Assembly (NCBI GenBank): GCA_045656345.1 | Contig: JAZOQZ010000062.1 | Span: 1-64,000, forward strand | Reading direction: 5' to 3' | DNA length: 64,000 nucleotides | Source: SIG452 sp045656345 | Lineage (GTDB): Bacteria; Bacillota; Clostridia; UMGS1840 | Shown here: piece by piece, positions 1 to 6,917 of the stretch | Layout of the letters: each line of letters starts with the position of its first letter | Position numbering within the stretch: position 1 is the stretch's first letter | The notes under the pieces: generated by a model | Told to the model about the DNA's origin: nothing | The model's input: only the letters and a program-made list of their open reading frames with translations | Database searches by the model: none | Translations under genes and position numbers: made by a program

Positions 1-1641
1 ACATATATGGTAATGTCACCCGAACACCCATTACTTGCAAAGTGGAAAGATAACATTAAAAATTATGATGAAGTAGTTGCTTACCAAGAGCAGTCAGCCA
101 AAAAGTCCGACTTTGAAAGAACCGAACTTGCAAAAGATAAAACCGGCGTGGAATTAAAAGGCATCCGTGCCATCAATCCTGTAAACGGAAAAGAAATTCC
201 CATTTTCGTGTCCGACTATGTACTGATGTCTTACGGCACCGGTGCCATTATGGCGGTACCTGCTCACGATGAGAGAGACTGGGATTTTGCAAAAGCCTTC
301 AATCTGCCTATCATTCAGGTAGTTGCAGGCGGCGATGTAGAAAATGCAGCTTACACCGACGTGGAAGAAGGCACTATGGTAAACTCCGGTTTCTTAGACG
401 GTTTAAGTGTTGCAGAAGCAAAAAAAGCAATTATTGAGTACTTAGATAAAGAAGGTCTGGGTGAATCCAAAGTCAACTATAAACTCCGTGACTGGGTATT
501 CTCCCGTCAGCGTTACTGGGGCGAACCCATTCCGATTGTACACTGTGAAAAATGCGGTGCGGTAGCGTTACCCGAAAGTGAACTGCCCTTACTGTTACCT
601 GAAGTGGATAGCTACGAACCCACCGACAACGGCGAAAGCCCGTTAGCCAATATGACTGATTGGGTGAACACCACTTGTCCTTGCTGTGGTGGCCCCGCAA
701 AAAGAGAAACCGACACCATGCCTCAGTGGGCAGGTTCTTCCTGGTATTTCCTGCGTTATATGGATCCCCATAACAACGATGCATTAGCATCCAAAGAAGC
801 ATTGGAATACTGGGGCCCCGTAGATTCGTATAACGGCGGTATGGAGCATACCACCTTGCACTTACTCTACTCTCGTTTCTGGCATAAATTCTTATATGAC
901 ATCGGCGTGGTACCCACCAAGGAACCCTATGCAAAACGTACCTCTCACGGTATGATTTTAGGGGAAAACGGTGAAAAAATGTCCAAATCCAGAGGCAACG
1001 TGGTAAACCCCGACGATATCGTAAGAGATTACGGTGCCGACACTATGCGTTTATACGAAATGTTTATCGGTGACTTTGAAAAAGCTGCTCCCTGGAGTCA
1101 GCAGGGTATCAAAGGTTGCGTAAGATTCTTAGAAAGAGTACACGCACTTTTGGATATGATTCAGGAAACTTCCACCGGTAAGCTGGAAAAAGAAATCCAT
1201 AAGACCATCAAAAAAGTGTCTTCTGATATTGAATCCTTAAAATTCAATACCGGTATTGCAAGTTTGATGAGCTTATTAAATGCAATCTATGATAACCGCG
1301 GTTTAACCAAGGAAGAATTAAAAATCTTCATCACCTTGTTAAATCCCTTCGCTCCTCACTTAACTGAAGAAATGTGGGTGCTCTTAGGTTTTGAAGGTAT
1401 GTTAAACCAGACCGCTTGGCCCAAATACGATGAAGCAAAAACTGTGGACAACGAATGCGAAATCGTAATCCAGTTAAACGGTAAAATCAAAGATAAATTA
1501 GTGATTGCTGCAAATCTTTCCAAAGACGAAATTGAAAAAACCGTAATGGAATCTGATGCGGTAAAAGCGATGATTGACGGTAAAACTGTGGTGAAAACCA
1601 TTGTTGTTCCCGGAAAACTGGTTAACATTGTTGTGAAATAA
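1..1641 (+). CDS. leuS: Leucyl-tRNA synthetase, 3' portion (5' end outside window)
   Basis: Class I aminoacyl-tRNA synthetase that charges tRNA-Leu in the cytosol. The reading frame is open from base 1, so this is about the last 546 codons of an enzyme usually near 800 residues. Visible parts are the end of the CP1 editing domain (VPAHDERD, holding the conserved editing aspartate), the WVFSRQRYWGEPIP segment, two CxxC pairs (HCEKC, CPCC) of a zinc-type insert, the KMSKS ATP-binding loop at bases 976-990, the helical anticodon-binding domain and the C-terminal domain. The HIGH signature and the threonine-rich editing motif must lie upstream. The first in-frame ATG, at base 7, is internal and not the start. 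A strong hairpin terminator follows at 1780. Confidence 0.97.
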   Translation, partial: TYMVMSPEHPLLAKWKDNIKNYDEVVAYQEQSAKKSDFERTELAKDKTGVELKGIRAINPVNGKEIPIFVSDYVLMSYGTGAIMAVPAHDERDWDFAKAFNLPIIQVVAGGDVENAAYTDVEEGTMVNSGFLDGLSVAEAKKAIIEYLDKEGLGESKVNYKLRDWVFSRQRYWGEPIPIVHCEKCGAVALPESELPLLLPEVDSYEPTDNGESPLANMTDWVNTTCPCCGGPAKRETDTMPQWAGSSWYFLRYMDPHNNDALASKEALEYWGPVDSYNGGMEHTTLHLLYSRFWHKFLYDIGVVPTKEPYAKRTSHGMILGENGEKMSKSRGNVVNPDDIVRDYGADTMRLYEMFIGDFEKAAPWSQQGIKGCVRFLERVHALLDMIQETSTGKLEKEIHKTIKKVSSDIESLKFNTGIASLMSLLNAIYDNRGLTKEELKIFITLLNPFAPHLTEEMWVLLGFEGMLNQTAWPKYDEAKTVDNECEIVIQLNGKIKDKLVIAANLSKDEIEKTVMESDAVKAMIDGKTVVKTIVVPGKLVNIVVK

Positions 1642-1649
1642 TTACTAAG

Positions 1650-1763
1650 GCTTGAAAAATTGTGCATAATCCGTAAACCTCATCGCTCGGCGTACACTCG
1701 GTACGCCTTCAGATAACCCCTGCGGGTTCGGTTTCCGAATTCTGCATCAATTTTTCTGCACCT
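1650..1763. repeat. Three-way-junction intergenic repeat, copy A
   Basis: Palindromic element of about 114 bp. An outer stem pairs GAAAAATTG with CAATTTTTC. Inside are two small hairpins, GGCGTAC/GTACGCC with loop ACTCG and AACCC/GGGTT. Copies B (5456-5577) and C (about 15055-15178) share the core CTCGGCGTAC...GGTTT and the right-hand CGAATTC. Copies A and B also share the left end GCTTGAAAAAT and the right end TTTTTCTGCACCT. The stems differ in sequence but stay paired, which points to a conserved folded structure. Function unknown. Confidence 0.8.
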
Positions 1764-1779
1764 AAATGATAGGTTAATT

Positions 1780-1830
1780 AAAAAGACGAAATTCAGATTT
1801 TTTAGTCCTTTGAATTTCGTCTTTTTGTTT
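1780..1830 (+). terminator. Rho-independent terminator of leuS
   Basis: A 16-bp perfect stem (1780-1795 paired with 1811-1826; arm AAAAAGACGAAATTCA) with a 15-nt loop, ending in a T-rich tail. It lies 139 bp after the leuS stop, beyond repeat copy A. Confidence 0.85.
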
Positions 1831-2011
1831 GTTTGATAAATATTCATTTTTTTCTTTGGCAGCAAAGAAAAAACGAACCCAAAAAAGAAACTGCCGCCTG
1901 ATATTTTTCGCAATCCCATACTGCCGTCTTCCTGCAACCTTGTTCAATTGCGAAAATAAGGGCGGATTTTTTAATGTCGTCGTTCGGTAAGCGATTGATC
2001 GTTTTGTTCTT
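1831..2011. other. Non-coding gap between leuS terminator and sigF
   Basis: No convincing gene. It contains a short hairpin (CTTT...AAAG arms around GGCAGC, near 1853-1874) and an 11-bp inverted repeat ATTTTCGCAAT/ATTGCGAAAAT whose arms are about 32 bp apart. Neither is followed by a T-run on the minus strand, so no clear terminator for sigF was found. Confidence 0.5.
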
Positions 2012-2731
2012 TTATGAGCAGGTCAGTTTTTTTCGTAAACCCTCAATGATTTTTTTCTCAATTCTGGAGACCTGCACCTGTGAAATATTCAATTGCTTTG
2101 CTACTTCGTTTTGGGTTTTGTCTTCAAAATACCGCAGGTGAATCACAGTTTGTTCCCGTTCGGGAAGTTTTTGTAGAAGTTCGTGGAGTGCCATGTATTC
2201 CACAATTTTTTCTTCCTGATGTTCTTCGCCCGGGATTTTATCCATCAGCATTACAGAACCGTCATCTCCCATAGGGGCATACAAAGATTCACACGTTGGC
2301 GTGTAAGAGAGAGCAGTTACCACATCATCCTCGGGGATTCCGGTTGCCTGGGAGATTTCGGTGATTTTGGGTTCGCGGAAAAATTGATTTTTGTAGTTTT
2401 CTAAGTAACGGTTGATTTTATAAGCATTTTCTTTGATATAGCGGGACACTTTCAGTGCACCGTCATCTCTTAAAAACCGTTTGATTTCTCCCATAATCAT
2501 CGGCACGGCATAGGTGGAAAATTGCACGTCATAAGAAAAATCAAATTTTTCAATGGCTTTTTTCAGTCCGATGCATCCAATCTGGATGGCATCGTCCGGC
2601 TCAATTCCACGGTTTAAAAATCGGAGCGCAATTTTTTTAACCAATCCCATATTGAGAGAAAACAGTTGTTCCATTGCATTGGCGTCGCCTGTTTTTGCCA
2701 GTTTAATCAGTTCGTTGTTTTTGTCAAACAA
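2012..2731 (-). CDS. sigF: RNA polymerase sporulation sigma factor F
   Basis: Forespore-specific sigma-70 family factor of 239 residues, the normal length for SigF/SigG. Region 2 holds the core-binding and -10 recognition segment (DDAIQIGCIGLKKAIEKFD, then FSTYAVPMIMGEIKRFLRDDG). Region 4 ends in an HTH (NEVAKQLNISQVQVSRIEKK). It is the last gene of the spoIIA operon, 29 bp after spoIIAB, so SpoIIAB is its expected anti-sigma partner. The start is TTG, preceded by GAGGTG at 8 nt. SigG is the closest alternative, but the position after spoIIAA/spoIIAB argues for SigF. Confidence 0.95.
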   Translation of the reverse strand: MFDKNNELIKLAKTGDANAMEQLFSLNMGLVKKIALRFLNRGIEPDDAIQIGCIGLKKAIEKFDFSYDVQFSTYAVPMIMGEIKRFLRDDGALKVSRYIKENAYKINRYLENYKNQFFREPKITEISQATGIPEDDVVTALSYTPTCESLYAPMGDDGSVMLMDKIPGEEHQEEKIVEYMALHELLQKLPEREQTVIHLRYFEDKTQNEVAKQLNISQVQVSRIEKKIIEGLRKKLTCS

Positions 2732-2760
2732 CTTATCACACCTCGTTTTCTTAAGCAGGG

Positions 2761-3198
2761 TTATGTATGGTTAGGGTGAAGCCTTTTTTTCATAAATACA
2801 CGGGTTCCTTTTCCGGGTTCGGATTCCACTTGTAGGGAGTCCATAAATGATTCCATCACGGTGAACCCCATTCCGGAGCGTTCTTCTTCGGTTTTTGTGG
2901 TGAAAAGAGGTTCTCTTGCTTTATCAATATCGGGAATTCCTTTTCCGGCATCTGTTATTGTGATTTCCACGCTGTAATCAGAAAAAAGTCTCATTTCCAG
3001 CGTAATAATGCCGATTGTTTTATCATATCCGTGGATCACCGCATTGGATACCGCTTCCGATACTGCGGTTTTTACCTCCACAATTTCAGAAACTGTGGGG
3101 TCAGAGGGGGAGATAAAGGCTGCCGCCGTCACACGGGCAAAACTTTCGTTTTCCGATCGGGATAAAAACATGAGCCGCATTTCGTTTAGAATTTCCAT
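2761..3198 (-). CDS. spoIIAB: Anti-sigma F factor / serine kinase
   Basis: GHKL-fold kinase that binds and inhibits sigma F and phosphorylates SpoIIAA. The N box (EAVSNAVIHGYD), G1 box (DAGKGIPD) and G2-type segment (ERSGMGFTVMESF) are all visible. I prefer the ATG at 3198 (145 residues): AAGGAG lies 11 nt upstream, whereas the TTG three codons earlier is too close to that site. The gene overlaps the end of spoIIAA by 13 bp, consistent with coupled translation and balanced amounts of the switch proteins. Confidence 0.95.
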   Translation of the reverse strand: MEILNEMRLMFLSRSENESFARVTAAAFISPSDPTVSEIVEVKTAVSEAVSNAVIHGYDKTIGIITLEMRLFSDYSVEITITDAGKGIPDIDKAREPLFTTKTEEERSGMGFTVMESFMDSLQVESEPGKGTRVFMKKRLHPNHT

Positions 3199-3527
3199 AA
3201 TTTGCAAAGCTCCTTTCCGTGGGAGAGAATAGTGACAATTTCACGCATATTGGCAAGATTCAGCATCCTCAGATACCGTTCGTGGGTGGTGTATACATAA
3301 GTGGTGGTTCCGAATACCGATGCCAGTTTGTAGCCGTGAGCAATAAAACTAATGCCGGAACTGTCCATAAAGGTGAGCCCCTCCAGATGAAAAATGATGC
3401 GTCGGTAATTTTTTTGGGAAAGCTTAAGGGTGAGACGTTCTCTTCCTGCGATGCAATTATGGTGATCCAATTCACCTCGCATGAGAATCATCAGGGTGTC
3501 GTTTTGTTCTTCAAAGAGTATTTCCAT
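3186..3527 (-). CDS. spoIIAA: Anti-anti-sigma F factor
   Basis: STAS-domain protein of 113 residues and first gene of the spoIIA operon. In its unphosphorylated form it releases sigma F from SpoIIAB. The phosphorylation motif MDSSGI is intact, and the preceding IIFHLEGLTF strand fits the STAS fold. The ATG has GAGGA six bases upstream. With spoIIAB and sigF it forms the full partner-switching module that controls early forespore gene expression, so the host is, or recently was, a spore former. Confidence 0.94.
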   Translation of the reverse strand: MEILFEEQNDTLMILMRGELDHHNCIAGRERLTLKLSQKNYRRIIFHLEGLTFMDSSGISFIAHGYKLASVFGTTTYVYTTHERYLRMLNLANMREIVTILSHGKELCKLWKF

Positions 3528-3561
3528 GGTTGTTCCTCGTTTGTGATATATTGTTTTTTTT

Positions 3562-3590
3562 ATTGTAGCATAAAGAAGATAAATTGTCTG
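3562..3590 (-). promoter_or_regulatory. Candidate promoter of the spoIIA operon
   Basis: On the minus strand, CAGACA, 17 nt, then TACAAT, about 35 bp upstream of the spoIIAA ATG. The -10 matches sigma A well and the -35 only moderately. No good sigma H box was found. Confidence 0.45.
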
Positions 3591-3595
3591 TTGTA

Positions 3596-3630
3596 ATTTG
3601 TCGGGGAAGACAAAGAATCGTTCGACAAAT
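3596..3630. promoter_or_regulatory. Inverted repeat between spoIIA and dut
   Basis: Perfect 8-bp inverted repeat ATTTGTCG...CGACAAAT with a 19-bp spacer, lying between the divergent spoIIA and dut promoters. It has no T-run, so it could be an operator rather than a terminator. Confidence 0.35.
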
Positions 3631-3653
3631 CGGAGATTTTTTTTAAAAATCTG

Positions 3654-3682
3654 TTGATTTTTTTGGGAAAATGTGGTATGAT
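3654..3682 (+). promoter_or_regulatory. Sigma-A promoter of dut
   Basis: TTGATT, 17-nt spacer, TATGAT, 45 bp before the chosen dut start. Because the -10 lies at 3677-3682, the in-frame ATG at 3671 cannot be the start. Confidence 0.75.
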
Positions 3683-3727
3683 ATTCAAAGTATGCAAAAA
3701 CATCTGTGTAAGAAAGGAATTTTCCCT

Positions 3728-4216
3728 ATGAAACAAAGAGGTTTTGAAGTAGCCAAAGATTTTTTGAATCAGGATATTAAGCTTCCCGAGCGTTCCACCA
3801 AAAACAGTGCCGGATACGATTTTTTTGCAATCGAAGACACTGTGATTCCGTCTTATTACGGTCAACTTTTAGAAAAAGTAATCTCCAAAGAACCGATTAA
3901 ACCCACTTTGGTAAAAACAGGTATTAAGGCTTATATGGGTGAGGATGAAGTGCTGTCCATTTATAATCGTTCCTCCAATCCCGGTAAAAAAGGTCTGATT
4001 TTAGCAAACTCTGTTGGAATTATCGATAGCGACTACTACTCCAATCCCGATAATGACGGTCATATTATGTTTGCGTTTTACAATTTTATGCCTTTTTCTA
4101 TCACCATTAAAAAAGGTGATAAAATCGGTCAGGGAATTTTCACAAAATTCTTAAAAGCGGATGATGATAACGCTCAGGGTGACCGTACTGGCGGTTTTGG
4201 AAGCACCGGTAAATAA
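3728..4216 (+). CDS. dut: dUTP diphosphatase (dUTPase)-like protein
   Basis: Trimeric-type dUTPase, which hydrolyses dUTP to dUMP and pyrophosphate and so keeps uracil out of DNA. Of 162 residues, the motifs seen are AGYDF (motif 1), NRSS (motif 2), GIIDSDYY (motif 3) and the flexible C-terminal GDRTGGFGSTGK (motif 5, which closes over the nucleotide). The start at 3728 has AAAGGA upstream and follows the promoter at 3654. An insertion around YYGQLLEKVISKEPIKP makes it longer than the shortest bacterial enzymes. A dCTP deaminase-related member of the superfamily is possible, but motif 5 favours dUTPase. Confidence 0.88.
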   Translation: MKQRGFEVAKDFLNQDIKLPERSTKNSAGYDFFAIEDTVIPSYYGQLLEKVISKEPIKPTLVKTGIKAYMGEDEVLSIYNRSSNPGKKGLILANSVGIIDSDYYSNPDNDGHIMFAFYNFMPFSITIKKGDKIGQGIFTKFLKADDDNAQGDRTGGFGSTGK

Positions 4217-4251
4217 GTCAAAACGAAAAAAATGAAAAAGGAGTAAAACAC

Positions 4252-4857
4252 TTGAAAAAAATTTGTTTATTATTATTAGCGCTGATGCTCGTATTAACAG
4301 GGTGCAGCCAGACACAGGAAACACAAACTGACAAGGAGCAATCCACTCAGCAAACTACACAAACAAAAGGAGAAAATGATATGAGAGCAATTGTTACTAT
4401 GAAAACTGTTACCGTGGATAAAACCGATGCAAATAGACCCATCGTGACCATTGAAATGGAATCCGGCGGTATCATCAAAGCAGAATTATATCCTGAAATC
4501 GCACCCATCACCGTGGAAAACTTTGTTTCTTTAATTGAAAAAGGTTTTTACAACGGTTTAATCTTTCACAGAAACATCCCCGGCTTTGTAATCCAGGGCG
4601 GATGTCCTCTGGGTAATGGTACCGGTGGCCCCGGTTACAACATCAAGGGTGAATTTGCATCCAACGGTGTGGAAAATAATTTAAAACACGAAAGAGGCGT
4701 GCTGTCTATGGCAAGAGCTATGGACCCCAACTCTGCAGGCAGCCAGTTCTTCATTATGCATGCAGATGCACCTCACCTGGATGGTGACTACGCTGCATTC
4801 GGTAAAGTGATCGAAGGTATGGATTATGTGGATGCTATCGCAACCTCCGGCATGTAA
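4252..4857 (+). CDS. Cyclophilin-type peptidyl-prolyl isomerase, lipoprotein form
   Basis: Catalyses proline cis-trans isomerisation. Residues 1-18 are a lipoprotein signal with lipobox LTGC, followed by a Gln/Thr-rich linker and the cyclophilin domain (from about residue 60: FHRNIPGFVIQGG, the active-site segment; then SMARAMDPNSAGSQFFI and LDGDYAAFGKV). The start is TTG with AAGGAG 8 nt upstream. The expected site is the outer face of the membrane, where it would help fold secreted proteins. A second good ribosome site and ATG inside the gene, at 4381, would give a cytosolic form. A hairpin terminator follows. Confidence 0.93.
   Translation: MKKICLLLLALMLVLTGCSQTQETQTDKEQSTQQTTQTKGENDMRAIVTMKTVTVDKTDANRPIVTIEMESGGIIKAELYPEIAPITVENFVSLIEKGFYNGLIFHRNIPGFVIQGGCPLGNGTGGPGYNIKGEFASNGVENNLKHERGVLSMARAMDPNSAGSQFFIMHADAPHLDGDYAAFGKVIEGMDYVDAIATSGM
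4365..4383 (+). promoter_or_regulatory. Internal ribosome binding site and alternative cyclophilin start
   Basis: AAAAGGAG followed after 8 nt by an in-frame ATG at 4381. Initiation here would give a 158-residue cyclophilin without the lipoprotein leader. Its N-terminus (MRAIVTMKTV) resembles ordinary cytosolic cyclophilins. Confidence 0.55.
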
Positions 4858-4893
4858 TACAGCTGGATAAAATTGTTTCGTATAAAAGCTGCT

Positions 4894-4925
4894 AAAAAGG
4901 GCAACGGTTTTTCGTTGCTCTTTTT
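4894..4925 (+). terminator. Terminator after the cyclophilin gene
   Basis: Stem AAAAAGGGCAACG with CGTTGCTCTTTTT (one G-T pair) and a short T-rich loop, ending in a run of T. Confidence 0.85.
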
Positions 4926-4995
4926 GTATGATAAACATGTCAGTAAATCCTGTCAAATTTTGAAAGAAAAAATACAAAAAAATTCCCGAAATCTC

Positions 4996-5024
4996 TTGAC
5001 AAATGCCATTGTTTGTGATATATT
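4996..5024 (+). promoter_or_regulatory. Promoter of tRNA-Leu / rpmB
   Basis: TTGACA, exactly 17 nt, TATATT, ending 27 bp before the mature tRNA. A near-consensus sigma-A promoter. Confidence 0.85.
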
Positions 5025-5051
5025 ATTACAAGTCAGCTTATGTGTTTATAT

Positions 5052-5133
5052 GCCGGTGTGGCGGAATGGCAGACGCGCGCGACTCAAAATCGTGAGGGAA
5101 ACCGTGGGGGTTCAAGTCCCTTCACCGGCACCA
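5052..5133 (+). tRNA. tRNA-Leu (anticodon CAA)
   Basis: The acceptor stem GCCGGTG pairs with CACCGGC, and the CCA end is encoded. The anticodon loop CTCAAAA on stem CGCGA/TCGTG gives CAA, reading UUG leucine codons. A class II-type variable region is present. Seventy-one bp of sequence without a terminator separates it from rpmB, so the two are probably co-transcribed. Confidence 0.93.
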
Positions 5134-5204
5134 TCATTATAAAACTGTTTAAAAAATCGCTGATATATAAACTATATCTAATTTGTTTGGAGGTGCAATC
5201 GACT

Positions 5205-5393
5205 ATGGCAAAATGCGAAATTTGCAGCAAAGCTACCACTTTCGGTATTCAGGTTTCTCACTCTCACAGAAGATCCAACAGAACCTGGAAACCCAATGTT
5301 AAAAAAGTAAGAGCAATTGTTGACGGTGCTCCGAAAAGAATTACCGTTTGCTCCAAATGCTTAAAATCCGGTAGAGTTATCAGAGCTATCTAA
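5205..5393 (+). CDS. rpmB: 50S ribosomal protein L28
   Basis: Small basic ribosomal protein of 62 residues. The bL28 signature is clear: MAKCEICSK, SHSHRRSNRTWKPNVKKVRA, then CSKCLKSGRV. Two CxxC pairs (CEIC and CSKC) mark the zinc-binding version. GGAGGT lies 9 nt before the ATG. The frame stays open upstream through the tRNA, so the ATG at 5205 is set by the ribosome site and by homology. It follows tRNA-Leu on what looks like one transcript and ends in a strong terminator. Confidence 0.96.
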   Translation: MAKCEICSKATTFGIQVSHSHRRSNRTWKPNVKKVRAIVDGAPKRITVCSKCLKSGRVIRAI

Positions 5394-5408
5394 TTGAAAG
5401 CGCAAAAG

Positions 5409-5440
5409 AAAAAGACCGTTATGTAATAACGGTCTTTTTT
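5409..5440 (+). terminator. Terminator of rpmB
   Basis: 14-bp stem (AAAAAGACCGTTAT with ATAACGGTCTTTTT), 3-nt loop, T-run. Confidence 0.9.
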
Positions 5441-5455
5441 GTATGCTTTTTTGCG

Positions 5456-5577
5456 GCTTGAAAAATGAGTTGGAATCCGTGAATTTCACCCTCGGCGTAC
5501 ACTCGGTACAGCCTCGGGCTCCGTCAAGGCGTTGCCTTGATTCAATTTCCGAATTCTATTCTCATTTTTCTGCACCT
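5456..5577. repeat. Three-way-junction intergenic repeat, copy B
   Basis: Same family as copy A (1650-1763). Outer stem GAAAAATGAG/CTCATTTTTC; first inner hairpin GGCGTAC...GTAC-A-GCC with loop ACTCG; second inner hairpin TCAAGGC/GCCTTGA with loop GTT. It shares the left end GCTTGAAAAAT and right end TTTTTCTGCACCT with copy A. Outer and second stems differ from copy A yet remain complementary. It sits between the rpmB and rlmH terminators. Confidence 0.8.
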
Positions 5578-5601
5578 TATATGTGATGCGTTGAAAAGTG
5601 T

Positions 5602-5635
5602 AAAAACGATGAATTGGCAAAAATTCATCGTTTTT
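5602..5635. terminator. Bidirectional terminator before rlmH 3' end
   Basis: 14-bp stem AAAAACGATGAATT/AATTCATCGTTTTT with a 6-nt loop. There are T-runs on both strands, so it can stop the minus-strand rlmH operon as well as plus-strand read-through. Confidence 0.85.
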
Positions 5636-6111
5636 TATTTATGATAGCTTTCGTTATTTAAAATTTTAAAGCCACGGTAAATCTGCTCGGTTAAAAACAG
5701 GCGGGCAAGATTATGGGGAAATGTCATTTTAGACATCGAAATCTTCATCCGACAGGCGGAAAGCACATCGGGATGAAGTCCGTGTGAACTGCCGATAATA
5801 AAGCACATTCCACCCTCAACTGCTTTTTGATCGATGAGAGCTGCAAATTCTTCGGAAGAGTACTGTTTCCCATTAATTGCCATAGCAACAGGCACCATAT
5901 TCTTCGGGATGCTTTTTAGAATCTGTGCACCTTCTTTTTTTAAAACCCCTTCTATTTCCTTGTCTCCCGGACGGTCACTTAAGGGGAGGTCAGGGATTTC
6001 GATATGGGTAAAATCGGTATATTTTTTCAGCCGTTTTTCATATTCTGAAATAAGATTACGGGTTGCCTCTTCCTTGATTTTCCCAACAGTGATCAGAGTG
6101 GTTTTAATCAT
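5635..6111 (-). CDS. rlmH: 23S rRNA (pseudouridine1915-N3)-methyltransferase
   Basis: SPOUT-family methyltransferase that modifies pseudouridine 1915 in helix 69 of 23S rRNA. At 158 residues it has the usual length. The SAM-binding knot is visible (FIIGSSHGLHPDVL, then SKMTFPHNLARLFLTEQIYRGFKI), and the protein ends in YHK as most RlmH proteins do. AGGTGG lies 7 nt before the ATG. It overlaps the end of the upstream WalJ-like gene by 4 bp, so the two are translationally coupled. Confidence 0.97.
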   Translation of the reverse strand: MIKTTLITVGKIKEEATRNLISEYEKRLKKYTDFTHIEIPDLPLSDRPGDKEIEGVLKKEGAQILKSIPKNMVPVAMAINGKQYSSEEFAALIDQKAVEGGMCFIIGSSHGLHPDVLSACRMKISMSKMTFPHNLARLFLTEQIYRGFKILNNESYHK

Positions 6112-6902
6112 AAGAGCACCACCTCTCCCAGCATTCCCCGATGAGAAACGGAGAGTTCTACATCTTTGTTTGCCTCAATTTTACCTTCTTTTAACACATC
6201 TTTTACGGTATGAAAGGCGAGTTCCGAAGTGTTTGCCTCGCCGCTTAAATGGCCTAAAATGATTTTTTTCGTGCCGCCGTTTACTAAGTGAGTGGCAAAT
6301 TTTCCTGCATTTTCATTGGATAAATGCCCCTCATCACCACGGATTCTTTGTTTTAAATGGAAGGGATAGGAGCAGTTTTCCAATGTGTTTAAATCGTGAT
6401 TGGATTCTAAGAAAACCAGTTCTTTTCCTTTCACATCGGTAAATAAATTGTCTGCCAGATGACCAACATCCGTCAGGACGCTGATAGCTTTTTCATCGGC
6501 AAATAAATTATATCCCACCGTGTGACAGGCATCGTGAGGTACAGGGAAAGATTCAATCCGTAAGTCCAGCACCCCCACACTCTGATTACGGTCAATCTGA
6601 AAAATACGGTCAGAATAGTCACAGATTTTCGGGTACAATTCAATCAGCGTACCCTTGGTGCCACACACTTTCACGTTAAGATGCTTCATCATCATAGGGA
6701 GCGCTGAGGTGTGGTCAGTGTGAGCGTGGGTCAAAAAAACGGCATCCAGTTTGCCAATGTCCTCCCCGATGGAATCCAAAGACTCACGGATGCGCTTAAA
6801 ACTGCACCCGCAGTCCACCAGGATGCGGGTGCCTTTATAGGATATAAAAATAGAGTTACCGTTACTTCCTGAAAATAACGGACAAAATTTCAATTGATTC
6901 AT
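6108..6902 (-). CDS. walJ: MBL-fold metallo-hydrolase, WalJ/YycJ type
   Basis: Metallo-beta-lactamase-fold hydrolase of 264 residues. The metal-binding motif THAHTDH is intact, with further ligands in PVPHDACH, LTDVGH and the late ILGHLSGEAN. In Bacillus relatives this gene (yycJ/walJ) lies near rlmH, as here, and is linked to cell-wall and replication control; its substrate is not settled. The ribosome site before the ATG is poor. The gene follows murA1 by only 15 bp, so translation may depend on read-through from murA1. Confidence 0.88.
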   Translation of the reverse strand: MNQLKFCPLFSGSNGNSIFISYKGTRILVDCGCSFKRIRESLDSIGEDIGKLDAVFLTHAHTDHTSALPMMMKHLNVKVCGTKGTLIELYPKICDYSDRIFQIDRNQSVGVLDLRIESFPVPHDACHTVGYNLFADEKAISVLTDVGHLADNLFTDVKGKELVFLESNHDLNTLENCSYPFHLKQRIRGDEGHLSNENAGKFATHLVNGGTKKIILGHLSGEANTSELAFHTVKDVLKEGKIEANKDVELSVSHRGMLGEVVLL

Positions 6903-6917
6903 AGTTGCTGTTTGGGC

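Noticed and set aside
473..934. 153-codon minus-strand frame inside leuS
   Set aside because: Complete overlap with a clear leuS coding frame; the composition is that of a shadow frame. Other long antisense frames (for example in ftsW, the RND pump and the STAND gene) were rejected for the same reason.
1853..1874. A/T hairpin as terminator of sigF
   Set aside because: On the minus strand it is followed by A residues, not a T-run.
1680..1937. Minus-strand 85-codon frame across repeat copy A and the leuS terminator
   Set aside because: Its C-terminal part is just the translation of the palindromic repeat, and it runs through a terminator stem. Repeat-derived, not a gene.
3671..3727. Earlier ATG for dut at 3671
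   Set aside because: It overlaps the -10 box of the dut promoter; the ATG at 3728 has a ribosome site and a family-like N-terminus.
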